Shown here: positions 22,793 through 33,796 of the stretch, piece by piece | How positions within the stretch are numbered: the stretch's first letter is position 1 | How the letters are laid out: the number at the start of each line of letters is the position of its first letter | NCBI GenBank assembly: GCA_029204225.1 | Contig: CM055099.1 | Location: 52,285,298 to 52,349,297 of the forward strand | Length of the DNA: 64,000 nt | Reading direction: 5' to 3' | Source of the DNA: Diphasiastrum complanatum | Taxonomy: Eukaryota > Streptophyta > Lycopodiopsida > Lycopodiales > Lycopodiaceae | Notes under the pieces: generated by a model | Databases searched by the model: none | What the model saw: only the letters and a program-made list of their open reading frames with translations | What the model was told of the DNA's origin: nothing | Program-made: the position numbers and the translations under genes

Positions 22793-22878
22793 TTCTCATC
22801 AACGATGTGAATCTTGAGGTCGTATGCAATTGGATATGCAAATAGTAGACGTAAGGAAGCATGTTTGACCACTGGAGA
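22793..22878 (-). pseudogene. Copia RT fragment left of the nested insertion
   Basis: The minus strand reads SPVVKHASLRLLFAYPIAYD and then LKIHIVDEK, the segment that follows FSPV in copia RT. It continues the frame interrupted at 23901, as shown by the duplicated bases GGAGA. A close relative of the same stretch occurs at about 59150-59240. Confidence 0.85.
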
Positions 22879-23900
22879 TGTTGGAGTTTAATCTAACTCC
22901 TACTCATCCCAACAGCCCTCCTTCCTTTTTGAAATTTTACTCTCTCAAATGTAACTTGCAGAAAATGAACTGTCGCTACAATCTGGTTTTTTACTCGCAA
23001 CTTTTGCACAGCCAAAAAATGTGAAAACCCTGACACTGTATTTTTTACACTGAGTTTTTTGACAGGCGACAATGCAAGTTTTACACGGGTTTTTACACAG
23101 GCAAAAATTGCTTGCATGCAGTTTTCAACAGGCGAAAAATAGGCGACACTTGCCCTACAATAGGCCGAAGCTGTCCTACAAATGCCGAAGGTGTCTCAAA
23201 CGTCAAAGGTGTCTTCCAAACGTCGAAGGTGTCTTATCAAATGCCGAAGGTGTCTTACAAATCCTGAAGGCTGCCCTCAGATAAAGGCAACGGCCAAAAG
23301 GCCAAGGAGTGTCACATCTCTAGTCTTCATAAATATATGAATTTTTGCTATCAGACCAAAAAGTCTTCACGCTCCATCAACGAACTGATCCACTGATCAT
23401 ATTAACAGTTGAGAGAACTATTTTAGAACCTTAGCAATTGTCTTAAATATGTTAGTAGGATCACGTGCTTATCAGTGCAATTGTATTGTGGTCTGATCGT
23501 TGTATTTACAACTTCAATATATAGATTCGCTATTGTTCTACACCTTCGCATTCTTGTTGAATGATAACTCTCGCTCCTCTGACACAAACATTATTAAGAA
23601 GAGAATTGTATGGTTGTCTCTGATGCTTGAATTAATTCTAAATTCTCTTCATATCAAGTTATCAGTATTAGAGGATTGCATGGCTATCTCAGATGCCTAA
23701 TTCCTTTTGCAATCTCTCTTTCACGACAGTCTATGACTCCAACACTGAGATTTCACACACAAAGAACTGCTCGTAACTCCATTCTCCAAGTAATCCACGG
23801 TCCTGGTTATAACAATTTTCTTGTTCTTCTTCCAATAGAAGTGGTATCAGAGCTGATATCTATTTTCGCCCATAGAGTGATATCAGTATCTGCTCCCACA
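22879..23900 (+). mobile_element. Nested LTR-like insertion in copia A RT, 5-bp target duplication
   Basis: The 1,022-bp insert begins TGTTGGAGTTTAATC and ends TGCTCCCACA (TG...CA), flanked by GGAGA at 22874-22878 and 23901-23905. A plus-strand TGGTATCAGAGC primer-binding motif lies at 23842-23853, just 47 bp from the right end. The insert thus looks like a single LTR, primer site and a stub of internal DNA. No coding domain is present. A minisatellite of about 20-bp units with CCGAAGGTGTCTTACAAA consensus spans about 23158-23280. The ORF at 23500-23921 is not credible. Confidence 0.75.
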
Positions 23901-24458
23901 GGAGAGAAGGTCTCAGTGTAGTCGATGTCGTACTTCTGAGAAAAACCCTTTGCTACAAGTCTGGCCTTATATCTCAAAACATCTCCATTCGGTCCATACT
24001 TGTGTATGTAAACCCATTTGCATTGCACTGTCTTCGTTCATGGCTTGGATCTATTTGTCCTTCTCTGATGGACATTCAATTGCTTCTTCGAATGTTTGTG
24101 GTTCTCCACTGAATCCACAAAACTCTTCAGATGTAGAAGATGAACTACCTGGCACAAATCTTGCTGGCGCTCTTTGCTCTCTTGTTGATCTTTTGGGAGA
24201 TTCTTTTGGTACTACAATGTTCTTGTCTTTATCTGTTTTGCTAGGTCCAGAACCATTTTGGTTTACAAGTGTAGTAGCAGTAGGGAGGCTTGCAAATATT
24301 TCTTCGTCCGATTCATCGCTTTGACTGAGGTGCGACTCGAACATCTTCGTCTGAGTGTTTGTCCTTTGCTCCCTCTGTCGCGGTTGGTAGATCATAATAT
24401 TGTCTTCCAAGAACTTCATAACTGACAGGATCATTGTTAGCCATTGTTCTGGTCTCAT
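23901..24458 (-). pseudogene. Copia A RT start and integrase-RT linker
   Basis: At 24028-23901 the frame reads [20 protein letters not shown] then [22 protein letters not shown], the conserved RT entry, and is cut there by the insertion. Upstream (24458-24051) is the acidic and Ser-rich linker with KRSTREQRAPARFVPG and EEFCGFSGEPQTFEEAI. A frame change separates the two. A related linker occurs at about 59412-59762. Confidence 0.8.
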
Positions 24459-25499
24459 TGAACTTGACGTCTCTGGCTATCTTCATTGTGTTTGTCTCTA
24501 GCATATAGATTCTGCAGTATGACGAATGATTGTCATATCCTACAAGATATCCTTGTTTTGCTTTCTCATCAATCTTTTTTTGAAGTTTGTTTGGAACATG
24601 TGAATATGCTGCACAACCAAAGATTTGAACATGAGTCAGATTGGGCATTCTACCCCACCATAGTTCGTGTGGTGTTGTGTGAGGAACACCAGATTTTCCT
24701 GTCCTGTTCTGAATGTAGGCAGCTATAGCTACTGCTTCAGCCCACAACACTCTTGACGCCTTCGAATAGGCCATCATGCATCTAGCGGCTTCCATGAAAG
24801 TCCTGTTCTTTCTTTTTGCAACACCATTGCACTGTAGTGTATAGGATGTTGTCCTTCTGTGAATGATTTCTCAATCATTGTAGAAATTAGTAAATTGGTT
24901 TGAGATGTATTCTCCACCCTGATCTGTTCTGATCTGCTTCACCTTATTTCCTGTGTATCTTTCTGTCCAACTCACATATTCTGTGAACTTGTCAAATGCA
25001 TCTGATCTATTGTGATGAAGTAGACTCTAGCGAACTTACTATAGTCATCAATAAAGATGATATAGTACTTCCAGCCTCCTATTGAGATCATGTCGAAAGG
25101 TCCGTAGATGTCCAAATGTACTAGCTCCAAAATCTTTGTCATTCTGTAGGAGTCCTTAACAAAAGGAGTTCGTGACATCTTACCTTTTATACATGCATCA
25201 CAGGTCATCGAACTGATTGCATTCGGGATGCTCACCCCTGTGATAGGTCCATGATGGCTTGCTTGATACAATGCCATTGAGGTCATATGCCATAGTCTCC
25301 TGTGCCATAGAATATCTGACGAATCATCATGGGTTTGATGCAATTGATCTATAGGTAGGCGTATCTTCAAGTAATATAGGTTGCCTTTTTTTCTACCTTG
25401 TGTAATCAATTTATTGGTGCTTGCATCAATGACATTACATATTTCGTGTGAAAACGTCACATGCATCCCATCATTTGCTATCCTTGCAACTGATAGCAA
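24313..25499 (-). pseudogene. Copia A GAG-pre-integrase and integrase
   Basis: At 25499-24972 the pre-integrase zinc region reads LWHRRLWHMTSMALYQAS...CDACIKGKMSRTPF, followed by the core start LVHLDIYGPF...YYIIFIDDYSKF (first Asp). At 24795-24313 the integrase C-terminal part reads SRVLWAEAVAIAAYIQNRTG, PHELWWGRMPNLTHVQIFGC, GYLVGYDNHSSYCRIYMLET. The core around the second Asp (about 24800-24970) is in shifted frames. The gene is dead. Confidence 0.85.
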
Positions 25500-25502
25500 G
25501 TC

Positions 25503-25739
25503 CTACTGCAATGTAGGTATGAACAGATCGTCTTCGAGTCGTCTGTTTCTGTCGTTTGTGTTGAGCCACAATGAACCAATACCATTCACTTGATGTTTTG
25601 ATCCGTCTCCAAGAATAATAAATCTTGATGGATCTACACTTCTAAAGTCAGACATTATCTGTCTTGATGCAATGAAGTGTGAGGTTGCTCTTGAATCAAG
25701 GATTACCTCCTGTGTGTCAAGTGTCAATACTGCACACAT
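25503..25739 (-). pseudogene. Copia A protease with mutated active site
   Basis: The aspartic protease core reads VILDSRATSHFIASRQIM. The catalytic triad DSG has become DSR, a change expected to kill activity. The flanking FIILGDGSKHQVNGIGSL is typical of copia proteases. Confidence 0.8.
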
Positions 25740-26745
25740 ATCTGCACAGATGTAGGCTTCGATTTTTCTTCGTCCATCTTCGAGCTTTCTGACACTTCGA
25801 CGTAGGACAAACTATTATTGTTCTCTCGTTTGCCTTAAGCTTATTTGTTCTTGGGTCCTGATAACAGTCCATGGATGCATGACCCTTTTTGTGACAATGG
25901 ATACACTCAATCTTCGGATTGAGCCAGCACAAATCGACAGCATGTCCTTCGCGTCTGCATCTCATGCATGTTTTCTTGTCGCCATTCTGTTGTTTAGACT
26001 TTCCTTTGTTCTTCCAACCGTCTTTGTCGTCTCCCTCTGCTTGCTGATCTCGATCCTACCTTCGGTATGGCTCCCCCTTAGGCTTGAATTGCTTCTTTGG
26101 CTTCTCCTTATTGTCATAGAGAGCTTGATCAGAAATGTCCTTGTAATCAAGGTGCTCACGAGCTTCAACTTCTTCTCGAATCTCGAATACTGCCTTTTCG
26201 AGTGTCATAGCTAGATACTTTGCTACCAATGTTTGGGTTGTCTGGAAAGATCTTGGTAAAGCTCTTAACAGATAAGTGAGCGGCTTCTATGCTGATACTG
26301 CTTTCTCTATTTTGAAATTATGTAATGAAAGGAACAGGTTCTTCATCTTTCTGATAAAGGACGGTTTTTGCCATCCCATCGCAGATTTGTTAGTTGATCT
26401 TCGAGCAACATGATCTGGCTACATGATTTCATCTGAAATCTGGTAAGCAATGTATCCCACATCATCAGAAAGTGTCGCAAGGTCAAGCGTTAGGATACCC
26501 TCAATGGATGAAAACAACACAACTACTGCCTTGTCGTTCTTCTCTCTCCATTCTCATAGCTCTTTTCTTGTAGTTGTAGGCATTTCTTTGGTGCCGTCTA
26601 CCCAGGGCCATAGCCCTTCTACCTTCAATATGAGAGAGGTCTTTATCTTCCATGCTAGGAAGTTTGACCTTGATGAGTCGAGAATTGTATAGATCTTTGA
26701 TTGAATACTACTTATTGAAGCCATTACTGTGAACTGTGTTCTCAC
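25717..26745 (-). pseudogene. Copia A Gag with two zinc knuckles
   Basis: The gag starts MASISSIQSKIYTILDSSRS, NFLAWKIKTSLIL. The frame is broken by several stops between about 26550 and 26170. The C-terminal part has two CCHC knuckles, CMRCRREGHAVDLC and CIHCHKKGHASMDC (25965-25830). Two knuckles distinguish this family from the one-knuckle copia gags at 34.4 and 39.2 kb. Confidence 0.8.
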
Positions 26746-26841
26746 TTGTTAATGGTTTCTTATCTTGAACGCTTTGTCTCCTGGATTCGATAGCTTTGCG
26801 ACTATGTCAGACTATAAGAAGCTCTAATTACCGACTTTGCT

Positions 26842-26853
26842 GCTCTGATACCA
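26842..26853 (-). promoter_or_regulatory. Primer-binding site of copia element A
   Basis: The minus strand reads TGGTATCAGAGC, one base from the LTR end at 26855. It marks where reverse transcription would start. Confidence 0.9.
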
Positions 26854-27042
26854 CTGTTGATAAATCGTTCCGATACCACTAATGAGAATCGGAAGCGAAA
26901 CAAATGCAAATAAATTTAAATGGAGTTCGGATATGATTGTCGATCACTGCCTGTTATATCATTCCTACAATCCTCCAGAATGCAGACAGACACTACTGAC
27001 CTACGTTTAAGTTAATTCAGCATTCAACAAAATTGAACCTAT

Positions 27043-27758
27043 GTGCAAAATAGATAAAACAAAACGAATGAGATACACAAACAATAAGCAAACAATAATT
27101 CAATTGAGATCAAACAATTTAGAATGATATGTGCATAATCGCTACAACATCATCTATTGATCCTCTTGGTTTAAGCACTTTGTGATAGACCCACACAGTG
27201 CATTGGCGTGAGAGAAGCGGTGTTCTCCCACGAACGGTGTCTCGCTTACTAGCAGACTACTTTGGATCTCTGTGGATCCTGCTTACAATATCTCGCTCAA
27301 TGGTAGACTTCTCTATTCTGTATTTTTGTCAATCTGTGTCTGTATATATTTTGGTGCATCTAGCAATTGCATATATTTAGAGTAATATCTCGATTAGATA
27401 GATTAAACAATCTAAGACTAATCATAGATTACAAGAATAGCGGATTAGGCATGTCCTAATGTTCTTCTGCAGATGTCATCATATCATATCAAGGATTTGT
27501 ACTTTATGGTATTTCTTTGATCTTCTCGGTCCTTTTGAGCGCGAGGTGTCGAAAGTATTTGACCTTTGGGTGTCTCGGACATTTTCATTTCGCATCGTTC
27601 GACCTTCTCCTATTGTTTGCGAACATTTCATTTTCGAGGTCTTCGAAATCTTTGTTTTCGAGGTTTTCGAGTTCTTTGAGATATTCGTCAAGTTGGGAGT
27701 TGAGAGCTAGCAGAGCTTTGGTAATAGAAACATTTTGTTTCTTCAATATATATACATA
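27043..27758. other. Probable rest of the copia A 5' LTR and flank
   Basis: No gene is visible. The first part is probably the remainder of the 5' LTR, but the left LTR is truncated before this point, so the outer end cannot be fixed by comparison. CG-containing blocks such as TTTTCGAGG at 27620-27680 recall the other long LTRs here. Confidence 0.4.
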
Positions 27759-27865
27759 CTAGTAAAGAGTGCCCGTCGTTGACGGGCAATGGAGGCCGAT
27801 CTAGGTGGTGGCCGACGATCTGGTTGGCGGCCGATGATTTGGATGACGGCCAATGGTTGAGGAAA
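27759..27865 (-). mobile_element. Helitron 3' terminus
   Basis: On the minus strand the sequence ends GCCCGTC-AAC-GACGGGC, a perfect 7-bp-stem hairpin (27771-27787), then eight bases and CTAG (27762-27759) followed by T. A GC hairpin shortly before CTRR with insertion next to T is the hallmark of Helitron 3' ends. The sequence inside is a GGCCGATG-rich minisatellite that resumes at 29289 beyond the solo LTR. The 5' TC end was not found. Confidence 0.6.
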
Positions 27866-29283
27866 TATTGGAAATTAAGCCCACAGTTGTCTCCTTGGAA
27901 TTACAACTCAGACAGCCAATTTATTTGAAGAACGTCTACAACGGGCTTCCGGTTGATCTCCAGCAAAGGGTAACCAATCCTATTATAATTTCAAGTTCAG
28001 ATGTTAAGTTCAATAATTTATTGTCATTGAAGACTTGGCCATCTTCAAGGACTTCCAAGAAATTAGCATTTAGAACAAGTCTACAGAAATACATTACTTT
28101 CGCGACAGTCTGCAAAAATACTCTAAGTGTCATGACAGTCTGTAGAAATGAGCTATGTTTGTGATAGTTTCGCCTTTTTCTCATTTCCCCGAAATGCAAA
28201 ACTAGCATAATTCAACAGTTTAAACTATTTTGCAACAGCTTCGCCTTTTTCGCATTTCCACGAAATGCGACATTAAGACACAGTTCAAAGTTCAACCATT
28301 TTAGGGCACCTTCGGCTTTTTCGCGAAATGCGAAGAGAGAGAAAATTCCCGAAGGTCATCTACTTTAAGACTTGAACTACTTTAGGGCGCCTTTGACTTT
28401 TTTGCGAAAAACCCGAAGAGAGAAAAAAAGCGAAGGTCGTCTATTTTGAACGAAGGACATTCCCAGCCACTTCCCGAAATTTGTGAAGTGAGAGAAAACC
28501 ACTTCACGTAAAATGCGAAGTGAGAGAATTTTTGACGTCCTCGTCCGCGTCAACATTCCTAATTCGTTGACCGTATATACCATGTATAGTTGTCACAAAA
28601 GCCATATACTTCCAAGTACAACGACTTACCTAATTAGGTCACAAACATTTAATGTAGTGAATACATGGATGCAATCTATAAATAGATCATCCCAGCACAA
28701 TTTACTTGAAGCTCTGTCCATGAGATGTATTATTTGAGCCTCTCAGTTACGCCGCCATTTTGGTTGTAATTGTTATTTTATTGTGCTTCAGTGTAATATA
28801 GCAGCAGCATGCTTTTCTATCTATGTATGTATAACGTAGATGAATGCTTGTTGTGATTGAATGTACTTTATTGTTGTTTGATAACATTTGTTCACTCACT
28901 CTGATCAAAACACGGACGTTTACGTCTCCTCAGTTTTTGATCAGATGATGGTTGTTTTTGACGCCTGAGGAACTTGCGCTATCACACTGCTATTTCAATC
29001 TATTTCAAAACTAAATTTCATATTGAATCTAATTTCCAGTAATACCACATACACACAAACCATTTCTAAGCTCTTCGGTGGACTGTACTCTCGTTTTTGT
29101 GAGTATGAACTAATTTTTAAGATCATGTTGGGCAACTAGAACACTTAAAGCTGTGATTATACTTAGCATAAGCTTTCTATTAGACTGTTTTTGCATCTAG
29201 CAGCTAATTGTAACGGGAGAGCTATTCCGCAATATTCCTGCTCTCTTCTCCGTTCACGTTCTTCGCACTCCCTTGCCCCATCA
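27866..29283 (+). repeat. Solo LTR of the long-LTR copia family, inside Helitron DNA
   Basis: Starts TATTGGAAATTAAG (a TG-to-TA change at the end) and ends TTGCCCCATCA. Flanks GGAAA and GAAAA differ at one base. Its last 200 bp are the reverse complement of 46521-46728, the LTR next to the copia gag at 46452, which gives its family. Blocks at 27925-28165 and 28905-29060 also recur at 59976-60215 and 60228-60396. The middle 28170-28900 is built from CGAAATGCGAA and TTCGCCTTTTTCGC units. Confidence 0.75.
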
Positions 29284-29288
29284 GAAAA

Positions 29289-29509
29289 GTCGATGGTCGT
29301 TGAAGGGTGGTCGATGGTGGTGGCCGATGATTAGGATGACGACCGATGGTTTAGGAGGAAAGCCAATGGTTGTGAAGGGTGGCCGATGGTCGTGAAGTCG
29401 AAGGAGGAAAGCCGATGGTCATGAAGGGTGGCCGATGTATGTGTGTGTATGTACGTGAGTGCATGTGTTTATGTATGTGTGTGTATTCGTGATAGTGTGT
29501 ATATCTGTG
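29289..29509. repeat. GGCCGATGGT minisatellite and TG-rich tail
   Basis: 29289-29435 repeats units such as GTGAAGGGTGGCCGATGGTC. It continues the similar stretch at 27788-27860, from which the solo LTR separates it. A TG/GTAT-rich simple stretch follows to about 29500. Confidence 0.6.
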
Positions 29510-30669
29510 CAAGATGAAGCCCATTTGGTGATACTGGACCAATTCTCAAAAATGCCAAAAATTAGTCCATTTATTGTGCCCTAGTGGCGTTCCTCCCAGC
29601 ATGTGTTTTCAAGCATGCGACATCGAAATTGAGATGCAATGGTCATGTGAGTTTATGTCGAGCCCACAAACTTGTGGACACCTGTCGTCCAAAGTTTTGG
29701 CCATTTTTTACATCCGACCAATTTCTGGCTCGACGGGCCTAGAATCCCAGGACTACGTTTAGGGTCTCTATTTTGGATGCATGTTTCGCTGTGAGTACTA
29801 AATCATTTGGAGCTCAGTTTAGTCTTGTGGGTTTGTCTTGGCATGCAGCACAGGATGGAATAGATGGTCTAAAAATTGGACTTCGTTCGGCGACACTGGA
29901 CCAATTTTTGGAAATGTTGGAAAGTAGTCCATTTAGTGGCATTCCCCCTGACAGAAAGGCCATTTCTAGACAAAGGGCGTCAGAATTGAGCTGCAAATAA
30001 TCCTGTGGATTCTTGTCGAGCCCACAAACTTGTTGACACCTCCCATCCAAAGTTTTGAGCATTTTTTACTAAATCCAACCAATTTTTGGCTCGTTGGGCC
30101 TAGAATCCCAAGACTGCCTTTAGGGTTTCTGGTTCAGACGCACGTTTCACTGTGAGTACTGAACCATTTGGAGCCCGGTTTAGTCCTGTAGGTTCATCTC
30201 GGCGTGCAACATAGGACAAAGTAGACTACCTACAAAATGGACTCCGTTCGTTGACACTAGACCAGTTCTCGAATATGCTAGAAAGTAGTCCATTTAGTGG
30301 CATTCCCCCCGACAGAAAGGACATTTCTAGACAAACGACATCAAAATTGAGCTGCAAATGGTCTTATGGATTCGTGTCGAGCCCATGGACCTGTGGACAC
30401 CTCCCGTCCAAAGTTCTGACCGTTTTTTACTGAATTTGACCAATTTCTGGCTCGACAGGCCTAGAATCCCAACACTACATTTAGGGTTTCTGGTTCGGAC
30501 GCATGTTTTGCTGTGAGTATTAAACCATTTGGAGCCAAGTTTAGTGCTATAAGTTCATATCGGCATGTGGCACAAAACATAACAAAAGGTTTGAAAAATG
30601 GACTTTTTTCAGTGCGGTTTTCGGGGATGTTGGAAAGTAGTCCATTTAGTGGCATTCCCCTCCAGCAAA
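29510..30669 (+). repeat. Satellite-like tandem array, unit about 355 bp, part 1
   Basis: The phrase GTGGC(A/G)TTCC(C/T)CCC recurs at about 29583, 29935, 30297 and 30648, giving a period of 351-362 bp. Between these anchors the units stay alignable (GTCGAGCCCA, CGACAGGCCTAGAATCCCA, GTGAGTACT, CATTTGGAGC). The array is cut at 30669 by copia element 1 and continues at 36683. Confidence 0.85.
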
Positions 30670-31290
30670 TGTAAAAATTACAGCAAATAAGGATCCTAAA
30701 ACACTTGAAATGATGAGAGAAACAATAGATTATGATTTCATAAGATTAGCACAAGTTGAACCATCAAAATCCATCAAAAATCTATGCTTGAACCTCACTA
30801 AATGGCCCAAATCCTTGAAAAAGGCTTCACACGTGTGAAAGTACGGCCTCCCACAGTCTGAGTACTGTACACCAGACCTAAATTCAATCCTATAATCATT
30901 AGTAATCACAAGTACTCAAACAATTATGAACATAGAGAGCAATTGCACCATTATGAGAGAAAAAACATGAAATTGCTTGATTGATTTTGGTGAGATATCA
31001 TCACCTATATATACATGATCCATCACGGTTTTGGGCAGGTATGGGTTGGAATCTTGGAGATCCCTCAACAATGCAAAAATTACCAAAAATAGCTCCTATT
31101 TTTTCTCCCTTGTATCTAAGCATAATTTGGACTCATTCCAAAGGTTCTAACACTTAGGTCTACTTGAGAACATCCTTATGAATGGAATCCTATGCTATTT
31201 GGCACGTGTGACAAGCCACATCATGACCATCTAACTATTCACAAGTCATATGACCAAAACTAGTCAAGCTAGAATTGTGAATTTTTAACA
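30670..31290 (-). repeat. 3' LTR of copia element 1
   Basis: TG...CA ends, 621 bp. It contains a 14-bp palindrome TTCACACGTGTGAA at 30826-30839 with a G-box core (CACGTG). The homologous site in the other LTR reads CACATGTG. A TATA-like TATATATACATG lies near 31010. Confidence 0.93.
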
Positions 31291-31304
31291 CTCCTCCTCA
31301 CTAT

Positions 31305-33047
31305 CTAGCTTGGTTCAATCATTGCTTTACTAATCACTCCAAGTGATGATCTGAACTTCATAAAAGGTGTCTTTTGAAGTGGTTTAGTAAGTAGATCAGC
31401 TACACATTCATTGCTTGGAACATGCTCCAAAGCAATCTCCTTGGCTTGCACCATTTCTCTCACAAAGTGATGGCATATCTCAATGTGCTTAGATCTTGCA
31501 TGGAAGATTGGGTTAGATGCAAGGTGTTGGGCTGATATATTGTCATTGTAGATGATTGGTGCCTCCTCTGAATCCATGATCTTTAGTTCCACCAATAATC
31601 TCTTGATCCAAAGTACCTCCTTTGTAGTGGTTGTCAAAGCTTTGTACTCGGCCTCGGTTGAAGATAGAGATATAGTTTCTTGCTTTTTTGAAAGCCATGA
31701 AACTACACCTTCTCCTATGAAAGTTGAATAGGCACTTGTTGATTTCCTATCCCTCTTGTCCCCTGCAAAATCTGAATCACTAAATGCATGAAGGTTAATC
31801 ACATCTCCTCTATATAGAATCCCAAAATCCAATGTACCCGAGATGTATCTTAGAATCCTCTTAGCCTTTTTCCAATGGATATTCAATGGCTTTTGCATGG
31901 ATTGGCTCAGCCTACATACACTAAAGCTAAGATCTAGTCTAGTCATAGTGATCCACATTAAGGAACATATAAGTTGCCTAAACAAAGTGATGTCCATAAA
32001 GGATCTTTCATCATCTTCATTTGGCACTTTTACATCTTGCTCCATTGGTGTGTCAACACTTTTGCATACTTCCATCTTAAACTTCTTCAAAAGACTTTGA
32101 GCATAGTTTACTTGACTTATAAAGATAAAATCAGACCCTCTAAGTACTTCTATGCCTAAGATGAAGTGAAGACACCCTAGATCTACCATCTTAAACTCTA
32201 AGGATAGATCTATCTTGATTTTTTCAATACCATCAACACTATTTCCACTAATGATGATGTCATCTACATAAATGAGTAAAAGTACAATACCAACATCATC
32301 AAACTTAATGTAAAGAGTGGGATCATATTCACTTTGAACAAAAGAAAGTGAAATAAGATAGCAATGTAGTCTTGAATTCCAAGATCTCGAGGCTTGCTTC
32401 AAGCCATAGATGCTTCTTTGGAGATGGCATACTTTGTTCTCCATTCCATGCTTGATGAGCCCTTGTGGCTGCTCCATATAGATATCTTCTTCCAAAAAAC
32501 CATTCAAGAAAGCATTAGAGACATCCATTTGACATAGAATCCATCCAAAATGTGATGCAAGTGCAATGATTAGCCTTATTGTGACCATCTTGGCCACGGG
32601 TGCAAAAGTTTCCTCATAGTCTATCCCTCTCTCTTGAGCATAACCTTTTGCAACTAATCTTGCCTTATGTTTGTTAACACTCCCATTTGCATTCAACTTA
32701 AGCTTGAAGACCCACTTGCATCCTATTACATTCCTTTGAGGTCTCTCAACAAGCAACCAAGTTTCATTCTCAATCAAGGCATCATACTCATCCAACATAA
32801 GAAGTGGATGATATACCCTCAACTTGCTGTCCTTTGCCTTGATATGTGAGCCTTGATGGCTCCACTTTTGCCCTTGAAGATCTCCTTGGTGTGATAGGTG
32901 GGTTTGGTGCTTGCTCCTCCATGAGCTCCTCCTCAAAACCAAGATCTTGCTCCTCGGCCATCTTCTTCTTGATTGTTGGAGCTCTTGAGCCTTCTTCAAG
33001 CATATGCATATGATGTTCATCAAATATGACATGCCTTGAAACAACAA
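31305..33047 (-). pseudogene. Copia 1 reverse transcriptase and RNase H
   Basis: A 580-codon open frame. RT copies element RNA into cDNA and RNase H removes the template. RT starts at about CKWVFKLKLNANGSVNKHKA and holds LVAKGYAQERGIDYEETFAP, DVSNAFLNGFLEEDIYM and the intact catalytic motif YVDDIIISG. RNase H has its Asp in HAFSDSDFAGD, Glu in SSTEAEYKAL, YNDNISAQHLA and a C-terminal CVADLLTKPL. The first about 80 residues are the integrase-RT linker in a shifted frame and are not real product. This is the only intact copia RT motif in the window. Confidence 0.9.
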
Positions 33048-33669
33048 ATTTGTTCAAGGATGGGAGATAGACTTTGTAGCCCTTGCTTGAGCTTGCATAT
33101 CCAAGCATGATCCCTCTTGTGGAAGATGGATCCTCCTTGGTTCTTGTTTCCAATGGCACATGCACATAACATATACACCCAAAAACTTTCAAGTGATTAA
33201 GATTGGGTTTCTTTCCATACAACATCTCATAAGGAGTTTTGCCTTCAATTGCTTTGCAAGACACCCTATTCATCAAGTAGTTTGCACATACAAGAGACTC
33301 ACCCCAAAAGGATTTGGGCAAACAAGCATCTAATCTTAAAGCCTTAGAACATTCACATAATGTTCTATTCCTTCTTTCAGCAACTCCATTTTGTTGAGGA
33401 ATGTAAGGACAAGAAGTCTCTTTCTTGATCCCTTCCTCCTCACAAAAGGCCTTGAACTCATTGGAGATGAATTCTCCACCATTGTCACTTCTAAGAATCT
33501 TGATGCTATGATTATGATGCTTTTCCACAAACAACTTGAACTTTACAAAAGTATCAAATACTTGAGACTTGAAGGAAAGTAAGAACACCCAACAATATCT
33601 TGAGTAGTCATCAATGAAGGTTAAAAACATGGATGAACCTCCATTAGATTTGGTGCTAGCAATGTGCAC
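32788..33669 (-). pseudogene. Copia 1 integrase
   Basis: Integrase inserts the cDNA. The core shows FIDDYSRYCWVFLL (first Asp), RSDNGGEFISNEF (second Asp) and PQQNGVAERRNRT (Glu), a complete D-D-E set. FWGESLVCANYLMNRV, YEMLYGKKPNLNHLKVFGC and RGIMLGYASSSKGYKVY follow. The linker ends in RRSSRAKVEPSRLTYQGKG, whose equivalent survives in element 2. The zinc-binding start (CEACALSKAHKK at about 33740) lies in another frame, so the gene is interrupted near 33660. Confidence 0.9.
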
Positions 33670-33796
33670 ATCCGAGTGTATGAGTTCAAGAGGATGAGAT
33701 GACTTTGTGATGGATTAGGAAACACCTTCTTATGTGCCTTGGATAAGGCACAAGCTTCACAAGCCTTGTCTTCCTTCCCAATAGACCTTGGTAGGC

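Larger units (their letters stand above)
22601..27042 (-). mobile_element. Copia element A, internally deleted and interrupted
   Basis: A minus-strand copia element. The inner 5' LTR begins TGTTGATAAATC at 26855 beside a primer-binding site (26842-26853). The matching 3' LTR piece is 22601-22792, starting TATTGATAAATC. Coding relics run in the expected order: gag 26745-25717, protease, integrase, start of RT. The RT is cut by a 1,022-bp insertion at 22879-23900, then resumes briefly and joins the 3' LTR directly at 22792/22793. The rest of RT and all RNase H are missing. The 5' LTR extends right of 27042, but its outer end was not located. Confidence 0.85.

Noticed and set aside
23500-23921. 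Plus-strand coding region within copia A
   Set aside because: The frames lie in the LTR-like insertion and end in RT sequence read antisense. No domain was found.
29510-30669. CRISPR-like array
   Set aside because: Repeats are about 355 bp without unique spacers in a plant nuclear context. This is a tandem satellite.
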